From Variovorax sp. N23 (GTDB taxonomy: Bacteria > Pseudomonadota > Gammaproteobacteria > Burkholderiales > Burkholderiaceae_C), in contig NZ_JAOOPY010000003.1 in assembly GCF_025486315.1 (NCBI RefSeq), positions 124,001-188,000 on the forward strand: a DNA stretch of 64,000 nucleotides. The letters are read 5' to 3'. The notes beneath the pieces are model-generated. The model was not told the origin of the DNA. It searched no databases and saw only the letters and a list, made by a program, of their open reading frames with translations. Positions 26,384 through 33,718 of this stretch are shown one piece after another. Each line of letters starts with the position of its first letter. Positions within the stretch are counted from its first letter, which is position 1. Position numbers and translations under genes: made by a program.

Positions 26384-26402
26384 GATTGCCGTGACGGCAA
26401 TC
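26384..26402. promoter_or_regulatory. LysR operator candidate, copy 2 (GATTGCC-N5-GGCAATC)
   Basis: GATTGCC (26384-26390), GTGAC, GGCAATC (26396-26402) repeats exactly the half-sites of the element at 25387-25405, with a different spacer. It lies 15 bases after the LysR stop and 104 bases before the ATG of the DadA-like gene, where it could drive that gene separately. Confidence 0.75.
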
Positions 26403-26506
26403 GACGGTTCGATTAATTGCGGCTGTGGCACCGCCGACCCGCGTCGCCCGGCGGCACAATTCCGGCAGTCTCCTTCCACGCTGTCACTCTCTTTCTCTCT
26501 CGCTCC

Positions 26507-27751
26507 ATGAAGAACACCGCAACCGTCGTGCTCGGCGCCGGCATGGTCGGCCTGGGCACCGCGCTGGCGCTGCAGCAGCGCGGCCATGCGGTCACGCTGG
26601 TCGACCGCAAGCCGCCCGGCCGCGAGACCTCCTACGGCAACGCCGGCATCATCCAGCGCGAGGCGGTCGAGCCCTATGCCTTCCCGCGCGACATCGCCAC
26701 GCTGCTGCGCGTCGCGACCGGCCGCAGCAACGACGCGAACTACCACCTGGGCGCCCTGTGGTCGCTGCTGCCGCCCCTGGCGCGCTACTGGCATGCCTCG
26801 GCGCCCAGGCGCTATGCGCCCATCGCCGACGCCTACGGCAAGCTGATCGCGCAGTCCATCGAGGCGCACCGCCCGCTCATCGCCGAAGCCGGTGCCGACG
26901 CGCTGGTGAGCCGCAACGGCTGGCGCCAGGCGTACCGCGACGCGGCGGGCTTCGAGGCGGCAGCGGCGGCGGCACGCCGGCTGACGCAGCGCGCCGGGCT
27001 CGACGCCGTGGTGCTCGACAGCGCCGCGCTGGCGGCGGCCGAGCCGGCCCTGTGCCTCCCGCTGGCCGGCGCCATCCACTGGCGCGATCCGTGGTCGATC
27101 AGCGACCCCGGCGAACTGGTCGCGCGCTATGCGCAGCTCTTCCTGCGCCGCGGCGGCAGCTTCGCCCATGGCGATGCATCGACGCTGCGCCAGCAGGGCA
27201 GCGGCTGGTCGGTGCAGACGGACGACGGCCCGGTCGAGGCCGAGCGCATGGTGGTGGCGCTCGGCCCCTGGGCCGACACGCTGACCCGCCAGCTCGGCTA
27301 CCGCCTGCCGCTCTTCGTCAAGCGCGGCTACCACCGCCACTACGCCACGCCGGTGCGGCTGAACGCACCGATGCTCGACGTCGCCCATGGCGTGATGCTG
27401 GCGCCGATGTCGCGCGGCTTGCGCCTGACCACCGGCGCGGAGTTCGCGCGCATCGATGCCCCGGCGACGCCGGTGCAGTTGCGCCACGCCGAGCGCAGCA
27501 CGCAAGCGCTGATCGACCTGGGCGACCCGGTGGAGGCGGTGCCCTGGCTGGGCGCGCGACCATGTACCGCCGACATGAAGCCGGTGATCGGCCCGGCGCC
27601 GCGGCACGCCGGCCTGTGGTTCAACTTCGGCCACGCGCACCAGGGCTTCACGCTCGGGCCTGCGACCGGGCAATTGCTGGCGGAGATGATGGACGGCGAG
27701 ACGCCTTTCACCGACCCGGCGCCCTACCTGCCGAGCCGCTTCGGGCGTTGA
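26507..27751 (+). CDS. FAD-dependent oxidoreductase (D-amino acid dehydrogenase, DadA-like)
   Basis: A 414-residue flavoprotein of the DAO/DadA family. The N-terminal dinucleotide fold reads V-L-G-A-G-M-V-G-L-G-T-A-L-A-L-Q-Q-R-G-H-A-V-T-L-V-D-R, followed by E-T-S-Y-G-N-A-G-I-I, a strong DadA match. Near the C-terminus G-A-R-P-C-T-A-D-M-K-P-V-I-G and N-F-G-H-A-H-Q-G-F-T-L-G-P-A complete the FAD and substrate site. Such enzymes oxidise amino or imino acids and feed electrons to the respiratory chain. The start ATG 26507 is the first with a normal N-terminus. Shared operator sites link it to the amidase operon; together they could turn an amide into an oxidisable amino acid. Confidence 0.88.
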   Translation: MKNTATVVLGAGMVGLGTALALQQRGHAVTLVDRKPPGRETSYGNAGIIQREAVEPYAFPRDIATLLRVATGRSNDANYHLGALWSLLPPLARYWHASAPRRYAPIADAYGKLIAQSIEAHRPLIAEAGADALVSRNGWRQAYRDAAGFEAAAAAARRLTQRAGLDAVVLDSAALAAAEPALCLPLAGAIHWRDPWSISDPGELVARYAQLFLRRGGSFAHGDASTLRQQGSGWSVQTDDGPVEAERMVVALGPWADTLTRQLGYRLPLFVKRGYHRHYATPVRLNAPMLDVAHGVMLAPMSRGLRLTTGAEFARIDAPATPVQLRHAERSTQALIDLGDPVEAVPWLGARPCTADMKPVIGPAPRHAGLWFNFGHAHQGFTLGPATGQLLAEMMDGETPFTDPAPYLPSRFGR

Positions 27752-27780
27752 CCGCATCGGCCCGCCCGAGCGCTGCAAGG

Positions 27781-28851
27781 CTACGCGTCGACGACGGTGC
27801 GGAGCGGATGCGCGAGGAAGAAGCGCAGCATCTCCGCACTCGCATCCACGCCCGTGGGGTCGGTGTAGCTGCCCTGCGCGCTGCCGCCCGACCAGGCGTG
27901 GCCCGCGCCGTGCAGCCGCCAGTATTCGGCCCTCGCGCCGCCGTCGCCGTCGGTGTAGACCGTGCGGGTGTATCGCCGGCCCGCGGGAGCGCTTCCCTCG
28001 GAGGCGTTCGCCTCGGGCAGCGTGCCCGACGGGTCGCGGTGTGCCGCCCGCACCGCCTCGACGATGGCCGTCGCATTGCGCACATGGACCGTGGCGTCGG
28101 CGTCGCCATGGAAGACGATCGTCGGCGGGACCGGGGCCGTGGCGCCGCTGTCCGCGCGGGGCGCAGCGCCCTGGCGCATCACGGACAGCGCAGAGCCGAG
28201 GTCGCTGGCCGCCCCGCTGGGCAGGCCCGAATGCACGCCCACGGCGGCGACCAGGTCGGGGTAGCAGCGCCCCAGGATGTCGGCCATGGCACCGCCGGCC
28301 GACAGCCCCGCCACGTAGATCCTGGAACCATCGACCTCGTGTTCGGCCACGATCGATCGAATGAGCATCGCCAGCGCTTCCGGCTCGCCCCTGCCGCGCT
28401 CCTGGTGCTGCGGCTTGAACCAGTTCCAGCACCGCTGCGCATTGGCATGCTGGGTCTGCTCGGGGTAGAGCACCAGCGCGCCGGCCTGGCGCGCGAGCGC
28501 GTTCATGTTCGTGCCGGCAGCGAAATCCGCGGCGCCCTGCGTGCAGCCGTGGAGCATGACGATCAGAGGGCGCTGCGCCGTGCCGCAGTCGCTGACGTGT
28601 GGCGGGACGTAGAGCTTGTAGGCCAGGGTGCGTCCCCGATGGCTGGCGCTGCCGTCGAGCCACCGCTCGGCGCCGCGCGCGGCGCGCTCGACCGTGGGCG
28701 GTGCGGGGGGCGTCAGCCATGCGACGGGGGCGGGGCTCGCCGCCTCGGCGATGTCCTGGCCCTGCGCGGCCTGGTCGTGCAGCGCGCGCTGGATCGCCCT
28801 CGTGGCGTCCATCAGTTGCCCGAGCCGGGTCTGCTGGGCGGCGTTGCTCAT
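27781..28851 (-). CDS. PHB depolymerase family esterase
   Basis: A 356-residue alpha/beta-hydrolase of the esterase PHB/LpqC family. L-I-V-M-L-H-G-C-T-Q-G provides the oxyanion region, the lipase box is G-L-S-A-G-G with Ser as nucleophile, and F-H-G-D-A-D-A-T-V and G-A-G-H-A-W-S-G-G supply the likely Asp and His. No Sec signal peptide is apparent from ATG 28851 (MSNAAQQTRLG), so the product may be intracellular or use another route. Substrates in the family include polyhydroxybutyrate oligomers and feruloyl or acetyl esters. It lies 41 bases downstream of the CopG-like gene. Confidence 0.85.
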   Translation of the reverse strand: MSNAAQQTRLGQLMDATRAIQRALHDQAAQGQDIAEAASPAPVAWLTPPAPPTVERAARGAERWLDGSASHRGRTLAYKLYVPPHVSDCGTAQRPLIVMLHGCTQGAADFAAGTNMNALARQAGALVLYPEQTQHANAQRCWNWFKPQHQERGRGEPEALAMLIRSIVAEHEVDGSRIYVAGLSAGGAMADILGRCYPDLVAAVGVHSGLPSGAASDLGSALSVMRQGAAPRADSGATAPVPPTIVFHGDADATVHVRNATAIVEAVRAAHRDPSGTLPEANASEGSAPAGRRYTRTVYTDGDGGARAEYWRLHGAGHAWSGGSAQGSYTDPTGVDASAEMLRFFLAHPLRTVVDA

Positions 28852-28892
28852 GCGGTGGAGAAAATCGTTCAAGAGGTCTTTCGATGGGAGGA

Positions 28893-29312
28893 TCAATGGA
28901 TGCGCCCGGCCAGGGCGTCCTTGACGGAGGCGCTGGCGTGCAGAGCGCCGAGCACGGTGATGGATTCGATGGTGGCCGCAGCCAGTTCGGGCGAGACGTC
29001 CCTGCCGATCACGGCCAGCCCGAGCACACGGATGTCGAGGCGCTGGTTCGCGGCACGCGCCGCTTCCAGGTCTTTCGCCGAAAACTGCTGCAACCCCAGC
29101 ACCAGCATCTTTCTGGAAGCGGCCTGCCGCAGCGCGTCGGTGTGGACGGCCAACTGCCCACGGATGGCGGTGCGGATGAAGTCCGTCCGGTTCGCATAGA
29201 AGCGCTCGGCCACCAGCAGGTCGATGTGGCCGAGGTCGACGTAGCCGAGGTTGATCGTGATCTTCTCGGACTCGGGGAGTTTGACGGGGGATGATGCAGG
29301 ATCGGAAGCCAT
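28893..29312 (-). CDS. CopG-like ribbon-helix-helix protein
   Basis: A 139-residue protein. The segment K-I-T-I-N-L-G-Y-V-D-L-G-H-I-D-L-L-V followed by Y-A-N-R-T-D-F-I-R-T-A-I-R resembles a ribbon-helix-helix DNA-binding domain: a beta strand, then a helix with polar N-terminal cap and a T-D-F-I-R-x-A-I helix. The remaining 70 residues are of unknown function. ATG 29312 is preceded by TAGGA nine bases upstream. It is immediately upstream of the PHB-depolymerase-family gene on the same strand and may regulate it. Confidence 0.7.
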   Translation of the reverse strand: MASDPASSPVKLPESEKITINLGYVDLGHIDLLVAERFYANRTDFIRTAIRGQLAVHTDALRQAASRKMLVLGLQQFSAKDLEAARAANQRLDIRVLGLAVIGRDVSPELAAATIESITVLGALHASASVKDALAGRIH

Positions 29313-29391
29313 TTGCCATCCTACCACCATCCACATGGATGGTAAAAAAGATCGGATGCCTGCCTCACCGGAGGCCTACCCAGGCCGCGGG

Positions 29392-30030
29392 CTATTTGTT
29401 TTCGCCGGGTTGTATGGATGCGAAGGCCGGCAACTCGCCGTCGACCAGTTTGACGAGCAGCGGGGCCATCTGCTCCAGCGTGCAGCAGTAGTCCGGGTGG
29501 TCCAACCGGAGCGCACGGGCGGGCATGCCGCTCTCGGCCGCCTCCCTGGGCTCCTGGACCACGCCAAGTCCGCCGGCCGCCTCGATGCGCGTGAGCCCGG
29601 CGGCGCCGTCGTGCGACGCGCCACTCAGCACGATGCCGATCACCCGCCGTCCGAACGCTGCAGCGGCCGTTTCGAAAAGACGGTTGACGGAGGGGCCGCC
29701 CTCGGAGAACGAGCGCTCGTATTCCAGCGAGATGATCTCGGGGGGCACGACGACCATGTGCTGACGCGCCGGCGCGACCACCACGCGGCCTCGGCGCACC
29801 ATCACGCCGTCGGCGGCGTAGATGACGGGAATGTGGGAGTAGCCGCGCAGGATCTGCAGCACGCTGGACGCCGGTTGCGAACCCGCGTCCAGCGCCAGCA
29901 GGATGGCGGCGTCGAAGGTGCGGGGCAGGTCGCCCAGCAGCTTGCACACGGCGGTCAGGCCGCCCGATCCGGCGCCGATGACCACCACGTCGCGTCGCTG
30001 CTTCTGGGCAGGGGTGTGGTCGCCGGACAT
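29392..30030 (-). CDS. CheB-type methylesterase domain protein, likely catalytically altered
   Basis: A 212-residue stand-alone CheB C-terminal domain without a receiver. V-V-V-I-G-A-G-S-G-G keeps the Ser of the G-x-S-x-G-G motif, and L-S-G-A-S-H-D-G-A-A-G-L keeps the catalytic Asp region. The expected catalytic His segment (V-x-Q-H-M/I-P) instead reads L-A-L-D-A-G-S-Q, so the His appears to be Asp or absent. This argues against a normal chemoreceptor methylesterase. No che genes are nearby; the gene follows dps by 32 bases and is probably co-transcribed with it. Role unknown. Confidence 0.75.
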   Translation of the reverse strand: MSGDHTPAQKQRRDVVVIGAGSGGLTAVCKLLGDLPRTFDAAILLALDAGSQPASSVLQILRGYSHIPVIYAADGVMVRRGRVVVAPARQHMVVVPPEIISLEYERSFSEGGPSVNRLFETAAAAFGRRVIGIVLSGASHDGAAGLTRIEAAGGLGVVQEPREAAESGMPARALRLDHPDYCCTLEQMAPLLVKLVDGELPAFASIQPGENK

Positions 30031-30062
30031 GGACAGCGCATCGACCGGTGATCGGGAGACGG

Positions 30063-30677
30063 TCAGGCGCTCACCGGCGAAGCGGCGACGAGGTGTTCGG
30101 TGAGGAACCACACCTGCAGTTCGTTCGTGCGCAGCACGTTGCTGACGAACACGTCGTTGCTGCCGTCGTCGCCCGCCTCGTCGACGGCCTTGGCCGCCTT
30201 GCGTGCTTCGATGATGATGTGCTCGTGCGCCTCGGCCAGACGACGGATCTGCACCGCCGCCGGTTCGCGGCCGCGCGGCGGGCGCTTGATCTTGGTGGTC
30301 TCGGCGATGTCCGCCGCCATGGCCAGGGCGATGCCGCCGAGCAGCTGGATGCGCTCGGCCAGGATGTCGACGATCAGCACCTGGGCCTCGAAATGCTGGT
30401 CGTACATCAGGTGCAGCTGGTTGAAGGTCGGGCCGACCACCTGCCAGTGGTGCTTCTTGTACATGTCGCGCAGCGTGATGGTGTCCGCCAGGCACTGGTT
30501 CAATAGCGCGACGCTGTCCTTGCAGACCTTCTCCGCCAGGCCATTCGGCAGCTTGACGATCTCGCCGAACTTCTGCGTCTCGTGGCTGCGTTGGTCAAGG
30601 TCGGGCGCGACCTCGCTGGGTTGCTGCTTCTGGGTGTCGCTCAGGGATTGGGGTTGGGTAGCGGTGCGCGTGGCCAT
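30063..30677 (-). CDS. dps: Dps family DNA-binding/ferroxidase protein
   Basis: A 204-residue Dps protein. The ferroxidase ligands lie in K-K-H-H-W-Q-V-V-G-P-T-F-N-Q-L-H and M-Y-D-Q-H-F-E-A-Q at the intersubunit interface, the arrangement of mini-ferritins that store iron and shield DNA during oxidative or stationary-phase stress. The N-terminal tail is long (about 45 residues, rich in T, Q, S, K and R), which in other Dps proteins contacts DNA. Start ATG 30677 gives MATRTATQPQS. It precedes the CheB-like gene on the same strand. Confidence 0.9.
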   Translation of the reverse strand: MATRTATQPQSLSDTQKQQPSEVAPDLDQRSHETQKFGEIVKLPNGLAEKVCKDSVALLNQCLADTITLRDMYKKHHWQVVGPTFNQLHLMYDQHFEAQVLIVDILAERIQLLGGIALAMAADIAETTKIKRPPRGREPAAVQIRRLAEAHEHIIIEARKAAKAVDEAGDDGSNDVFVSNVLRTNELQVWFLTEHLVAASPVSA

Positions 30678-30797
30678 TGGGGTTCTCCAGCATGTGAATC
30701 TAGTGAACCTTTGTAGTCGTCGTGGCAAGGCCGACACGTAGGGCGGCAGCCCGTGTCACCCACGCCGATCGGCCGTGCCGCGTGTGCGGCAAGCCGC

Positions 30798-31127
30798 TCA
30801 CCGCCCCGGCGAGAGGCCCTGGGCGTGCAGCACGGCCCTCAGGTGCCGCACCTCGCGCTGCAGGTCGAGGATCAGCGCGGCGGCGTCCAGCCCGACGCCG
30901 AAGTCGCGCTCCAGCCGGCGGGCGGCCAGCGCCTGCTGCAGGTCGGCGCTCTGGAAGCGCCATTCGTCGGGCCGCGTCGACGGCGCGGACAGTTCGACGA
31001 TGCCGACCTCGACCAGTTGGACGACCCATTCGAGCTCGGCGCCGCAGGCGTGCGCCAGTTCGTGCGCGGCCAGCGGATGGGCCAGGCCCAGCGCCGTGGT
31101 GGTGACGGAAACAGCGGCCATGGTCAT
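30798..31127 (-). CDS. cbpM: Chaperone modulator CbpM-like protein (MerR-like fold)
   Basis: A 109-residue protein. L-A-H-A-C-G-A-E-L-E-W-V-V-Q-L-V-E-V-G-I-V-E, then W-R-F-Q-S-A-D-L-Q-Q-A-L-A-A-R-R-L-E-R-D-F-G-V-G-L-D-A-A-A-L-I-L-D-L is the CbpM pattern: a MerR-type helix-turn-helix with a C-terminal helical arm. CbpM binds the J-domain of CbpA and inhibits it. The start at ATG 31127 overlaps the stop of cbpA (ATGA), confirming the pair. Confidence 0.82.
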   Translation of the reverse strand: MTMAAVSVTTTALGLAHPLAAHELAHACGAELEWVVQLVEVGIVELSAPSTRPDEWRFQSADLQQALAARRLERDFGVGLDAAALILDLQREVRHLRAVLHAQGLSPGR

Positions 31128-32089
31128 CGCGCTCCCAGGTGACGGCGGGGGTTGAAGGCGGTGCTGGCGGCGGCCAGCTGTTCGTAGGCCTGGCGCGCGG
31201 CGTCGCTGTCGGCCGGCGGCAGCACGATCTCCAGCAGCAGGTACAGGTCGCCGGGCGGCTTGCCGCCCAGGCCGCGGCCCTTGAGCCGCAGCTTGAGGCC
31301 ATTGCGCGCCTTGGCCGGCACGGTGAGTTCGACCGTGCCGCCGGTGGGCGTGGGCACCTCGACCTGCGCGCCGAGCGCGGCTTCGCTGGGCGTGACCGGC
31401 AGCGTCATGTACAGGTCGCGCCCCTCGATGCGGTAGCGCGGGTGCGGCGCGATCCGCACCTCCAGGTACAGGTCGCCCGCCGGCTCGCCGCCGTGGCCGG
31501 GCATGCCTTGCTTGGCGAGCCGGATGTACTGGCCCGGGTGCATGCCGGGGGGGATCTTCACGCTCAGCGTACGGGTCTTGAGTTCGGGCTGGCCGTCGGC
31601 ACCGGTCTCGATGCCGCGCAGCGTGATCTCGCGCTCGGCGCCGTTGAGCGCGTCTTCCAGCGAGATCTCGATGGCCGCGTGGTGGTCTTCGCCGCGTGCA
31701 CGGCGGTTCTGGCGCGTCGCGCTGCGTCGCTCGGCCGCGCCGAACAGCGAGGAGAAGAAGTCGCTGAACTCGGCGTGGTCGGCCGGGCCCGAAGCCGGGC
31801 CGCGGTGGAATTCGAAGCCTTCGTCCCAGCCCGGTGGCGGCCGGAAGTCGCCCTCGGGGCTGCCGCCGCGCGCCACGCGGTCGGCCAGCGCGTCGTAGGC
31901 CGCGCGCTTCTCCTTGTCGCGCAGCACGTCGTTCGCCTCGTTGATGTCGCGCATCTTCAGCTCGGCGTCGGCTTCCTTGCTGACGTCGGGGTGGTATTTG
32001 CGTGCGAGCTTGCGGTAGGCCTTGCGCACCTCGTCGTCCGACGCGGTGCGCTCGACGCCGAGCACCTTGTAGTAATCCTTGAAGTCCAT
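31124..32089 (-). CDS. cbpA: Curved-DNA-binding protein/DnaJ-family co-chaperone CbpA
   Basis: A 321-residue type II Hsp40. The J-domain (residues 1-65) has Y-Y-K-V-L-G-V and the H-P-D motif in R-K-Y-H-P-D-V-S. A G/F-rich linker follows; there is no cysteine-rich zinc finger. The two C-terminal beta-domains include V-K-I-P-P-G-M-H-P-G-Q and V-E-L-T-V-P-A-K-A-R-N-G-L-K-L-R-L-K-G-R-G-L-G. It stimulates DnaK and in E. coli also binds curved DNA in stationary phase. Start ATG 32089 (MDFKDYYKVLG). Overlaps cbpM by four bases. Confidence 0.93.
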   Translation of the reverse strand: MDFKDYYKVLGVERTASDDEVRKAYRKLARKYHPDVSKEADAELKMRDINEANDVLRDKEKRAAYDALADRVARGGSPEGDFRPPPGWDEGFEFHRGPASGPADHAEFSDFFSSLFGAAERRSATRQNRRARGEDHHAAIEISLEDALNGAEREITLRGIETGADGQPELKTRTLSVKIPPGMHPGQYIRLAKQGMPGHGGEPAGDLYLEVRIAPHPRYRIEGRDLYMTLPVTPSEAALGAQVEVPTPTGGTVELTVPAKARNGLKLRLKGRGLGGKPPGDLYLLLEIVLPPADSDAARQAYEQLAAASTAFNPRRHLGAR

Positions 32090-32180
32090 CTCAGTTTCGA
32101 TCCTGTTCAATACCCCATTCGCCACCGTGACCAGCCGCCGTCCGATTGGGCGAAGCCTGATACCAGGGATACCGCAGAAC

Positions 32181-32253
32181 CGGCTTTGCCGGGCTGCTGG
32201 TATCGCCCCCTTGAGGGGGAGGCGGCGACACGAAGTGCGCCGCTTCGGGGGTG
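32181..32253. repeat. Multi-stem GC-rich intergenic repeat element
   Basis: Between the cbpA start and the histidine phosphatase stop lie three consecutive hairpins: CGGC-TTT-GCCG (32181-32191), CCCCC-TTGA-GGGGG (32206-32219) and GCGGCG-N10-CGCCGC (32222-32243), then CTTCGGGGGTGGG. From general knowledge, similar compact palindromic units are dispersed between genes in Comamonadaceae genomes. It may act as a terminator for the phosphatase-side transcript or as a REP-like repeat. Confidence 0.45.
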
Positions 32254-32263
32254 GGTCACCTCA

Positions 32264-32908
32264 TCAGGCCAGCGACGCGGCCTCGTTCGTGCGTGCCAGT
32301 AAAGGGTCTATGCGCCATGTGGTGCCGACGCGGCTGAAACGCAATGGCTGCGCATTGCCGAGCACCGCCGGCTCGATCGACACGCCCAGCAGCGCGGTCA
32401 GCACATACAGCGTGCCGCCGTGCGCCACCACCAGCACCGGCGCCGGCTGGGCGAGGGCGAAGGTCAGGGCGACGCGCTTGCGGTCGATGAACTGCTGCAG
32501 CGTCTCGCCGCCTTCGGGCGCGCAGGCCCAGTCGAGGTCGACCGACGAGGTGCCGATGAGTGCGCCGAAGTGCCGCTCGCGCAGGTCTTCGCGCGGCATC
32601 GGCACGATGCGCAGCTGCTCGGCCACGGTGCTGGCGGTGTCGAAGGCACGGCGCGAGTCGCTGGCGACGATGGTGCGGATCGGCTCGCCGGCCAGCCGCT
32701 CGGCTGCGCGCGCGGCCTGCTGCATGCCCAACTCGCTCAGCGGCTCGTCGACCGCCTGGAAGATGCGCGAGGCGTTGCGCCCGGTCTGGCCGTGGCGCAG
32801 GAAGTAGAAGTGGTCGACCTCGGGCGCGATCGGTTCGGCGGCGGCCAGCCGCACCAGCGTATCGAAACCAGCCGGGTGCTGATGGGTGAAGTGCGGTGTG
32901 GTGCTCAT
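32264..32908 (-). CDS. Histidine phosphatase family protein
   Basis: A 214-residue enzyme of the phosphoglycerate-mutase-like superfamily. The phospho-acceptor His is in F-Y-F-L-R-H-G-Q-T-G-R-N (RHG motif), and the second catalytic His in V-L-V-V-A-H-G-G-T-L-Y. D-E-P-L-S-E-L-G and S-D-S-R-R-A-F-D-T-A are also typical. Small-molecule or sugar-phosphate phosphatase activity is likely; substrate not readable. Start ATG 32908 (MSTTPHFTHQH). Confidence 0.87.
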   Translation of the reverse strand: MSTTPHFTHQHPAGFDTLVRLAAAEPIAPEVDHFYFLRHGQTGRNASRIFQAVDEPLSELGMQQAARAAERLAGEPIRTIVASDSRRAFDTASTVAEQLRIVPMPREDLRERHFGALIGTSSVDLDWACAPEGGETLQQFIDRKRVALTFALAQPAPVLVVAHGGTLYVLTALLGVSIEPAVLGNAQPLRFSRVGTTWRIDPLLARTNEAASLA

Positions 32909-32970
32909 GGGCCGGAGGTTAAGCGTGAACGGTGTCGGATGGATGGCAGGGTCAGGCGGCGGTCGGTCGA

Positions 32971-33624
32971 CTACAGCTTCGGGATGCGCAGCGTCTTGCT
33001 GATCATCAGTGTGCCCGACAGCGCGAACAGCAGCACCAGCGGGTGCAGCGTCCACGGCCCGGCCACCCAGGCCCCGCCCCACACCGCGTCGCCCACGCGG
33101 CCCTGCCAGGCGGCCCAGGCCAGCACGCCGACCAGCACCACGCTGGTGGGGATGGGGGTGCCCTCGAAGTACTTCACCTTGTCGGCGCCTTCGGAGAGCG
33201 TCTCGGCCGTGACGTTGTAGCGCGCGAGGCGGCTCACGCCGCAGCCGACGAAATAGATGAGCACGGCGCAGTCCCAGCCGCCGTTCAGGCCCGCCGCGAA
33301 GGCCAGCGCCGCCGGCGCCACGCCGAAGGAGATCACGTCGGCCAGCGAGTCGAGTTCGCGGCCGAGGGCCGAATGGGTCTGGCGCCAGCGCGCGATGCGC
33401 CCGTCGAACACGTCGAAGATGAAGGCCGCGGGCGCGAGCGCGGCCGCCCACAGGAACTGCGCGAGCGACTGGCTCGCCATGTAGGCCATCGCCAGGAAGA
33501 CGGCACCGACGCCGCAGGCCGCGTTGCCGAGCGTGAAGACGTCCGCCAGGTGGAAGCCGCGAAGCATCGAGAAATGCTTGCGGACCGGGGCGGCCTGGGG
33601 GGCCTGGGAGGGGGAAGAAGACAT
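32971..33624 (-). CDS. pssA: CDP-diacylglycerol--serine O-phosphatidyltransferase family protein
   Basis: A 217-residue inner-membrane enzyme with about six hydrophobic helices. The CDP-alcohol phosphotransferase motif D-G-x2-A-R-x8-G-x3-D-x3-D is complete: D-G-R-I-A-R, then G-R-E-L-D-S-L-A-D. The following V-I-S-F-G-V-A-P-A and the later R-L-A-R-Y-N-V and Y-F-E-G-T-P-I-P-T-S point to the type II PssA subgroup, which makes phosphatidylserine for phosphatidylethanolamine. Start ATG 33624, preceded by GAAGGACACC. Confidence 0.88.
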   Translation of the reverse strand: MSSSPSQAPQAAPVRKHFSMLRGFHLADVFTLGNAACGVGAVFLAMAYMASQSLAQFLWAAALAPAAFIFDVFDGRIARWRQTHSALGRELDSLADVISFGVAPAALAFAAGLNGGWDCAVLIYFVGCGVSRLARYNVTAETLSEGADKVKYFEGTPIPTSVVLVGVLAWAAWQGRVGDAVWGGAWVAGPWTLHPLVLLFALSGTLMISKTLRIPKL

Positions 33625-33718
33625 GGGGGTGTCCTTCGGAAGGAGATCGGGAAAAGCGCGCATTCGAGCGCTGCGTTGCGACGCACCTTAGCGCAATTGG
33701 CGGTCGCGCCGTGTAGGT

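Noticed and set aside
28851..29334. A fusion of the PHB-depolymerase-family esterase with upstream sequence, suggested by one long open frame.
   Set aside because: The upstream part overlaps the CopG-like gene in another frame and has no family similarity; ATG 28851 gives a typical product.
29392..30030. Calling the CheB-like gene a functional chemotaxis methylesterase.
   Set aside because: The catalytic His segment is not present and there are no chemotaxis genes around it.
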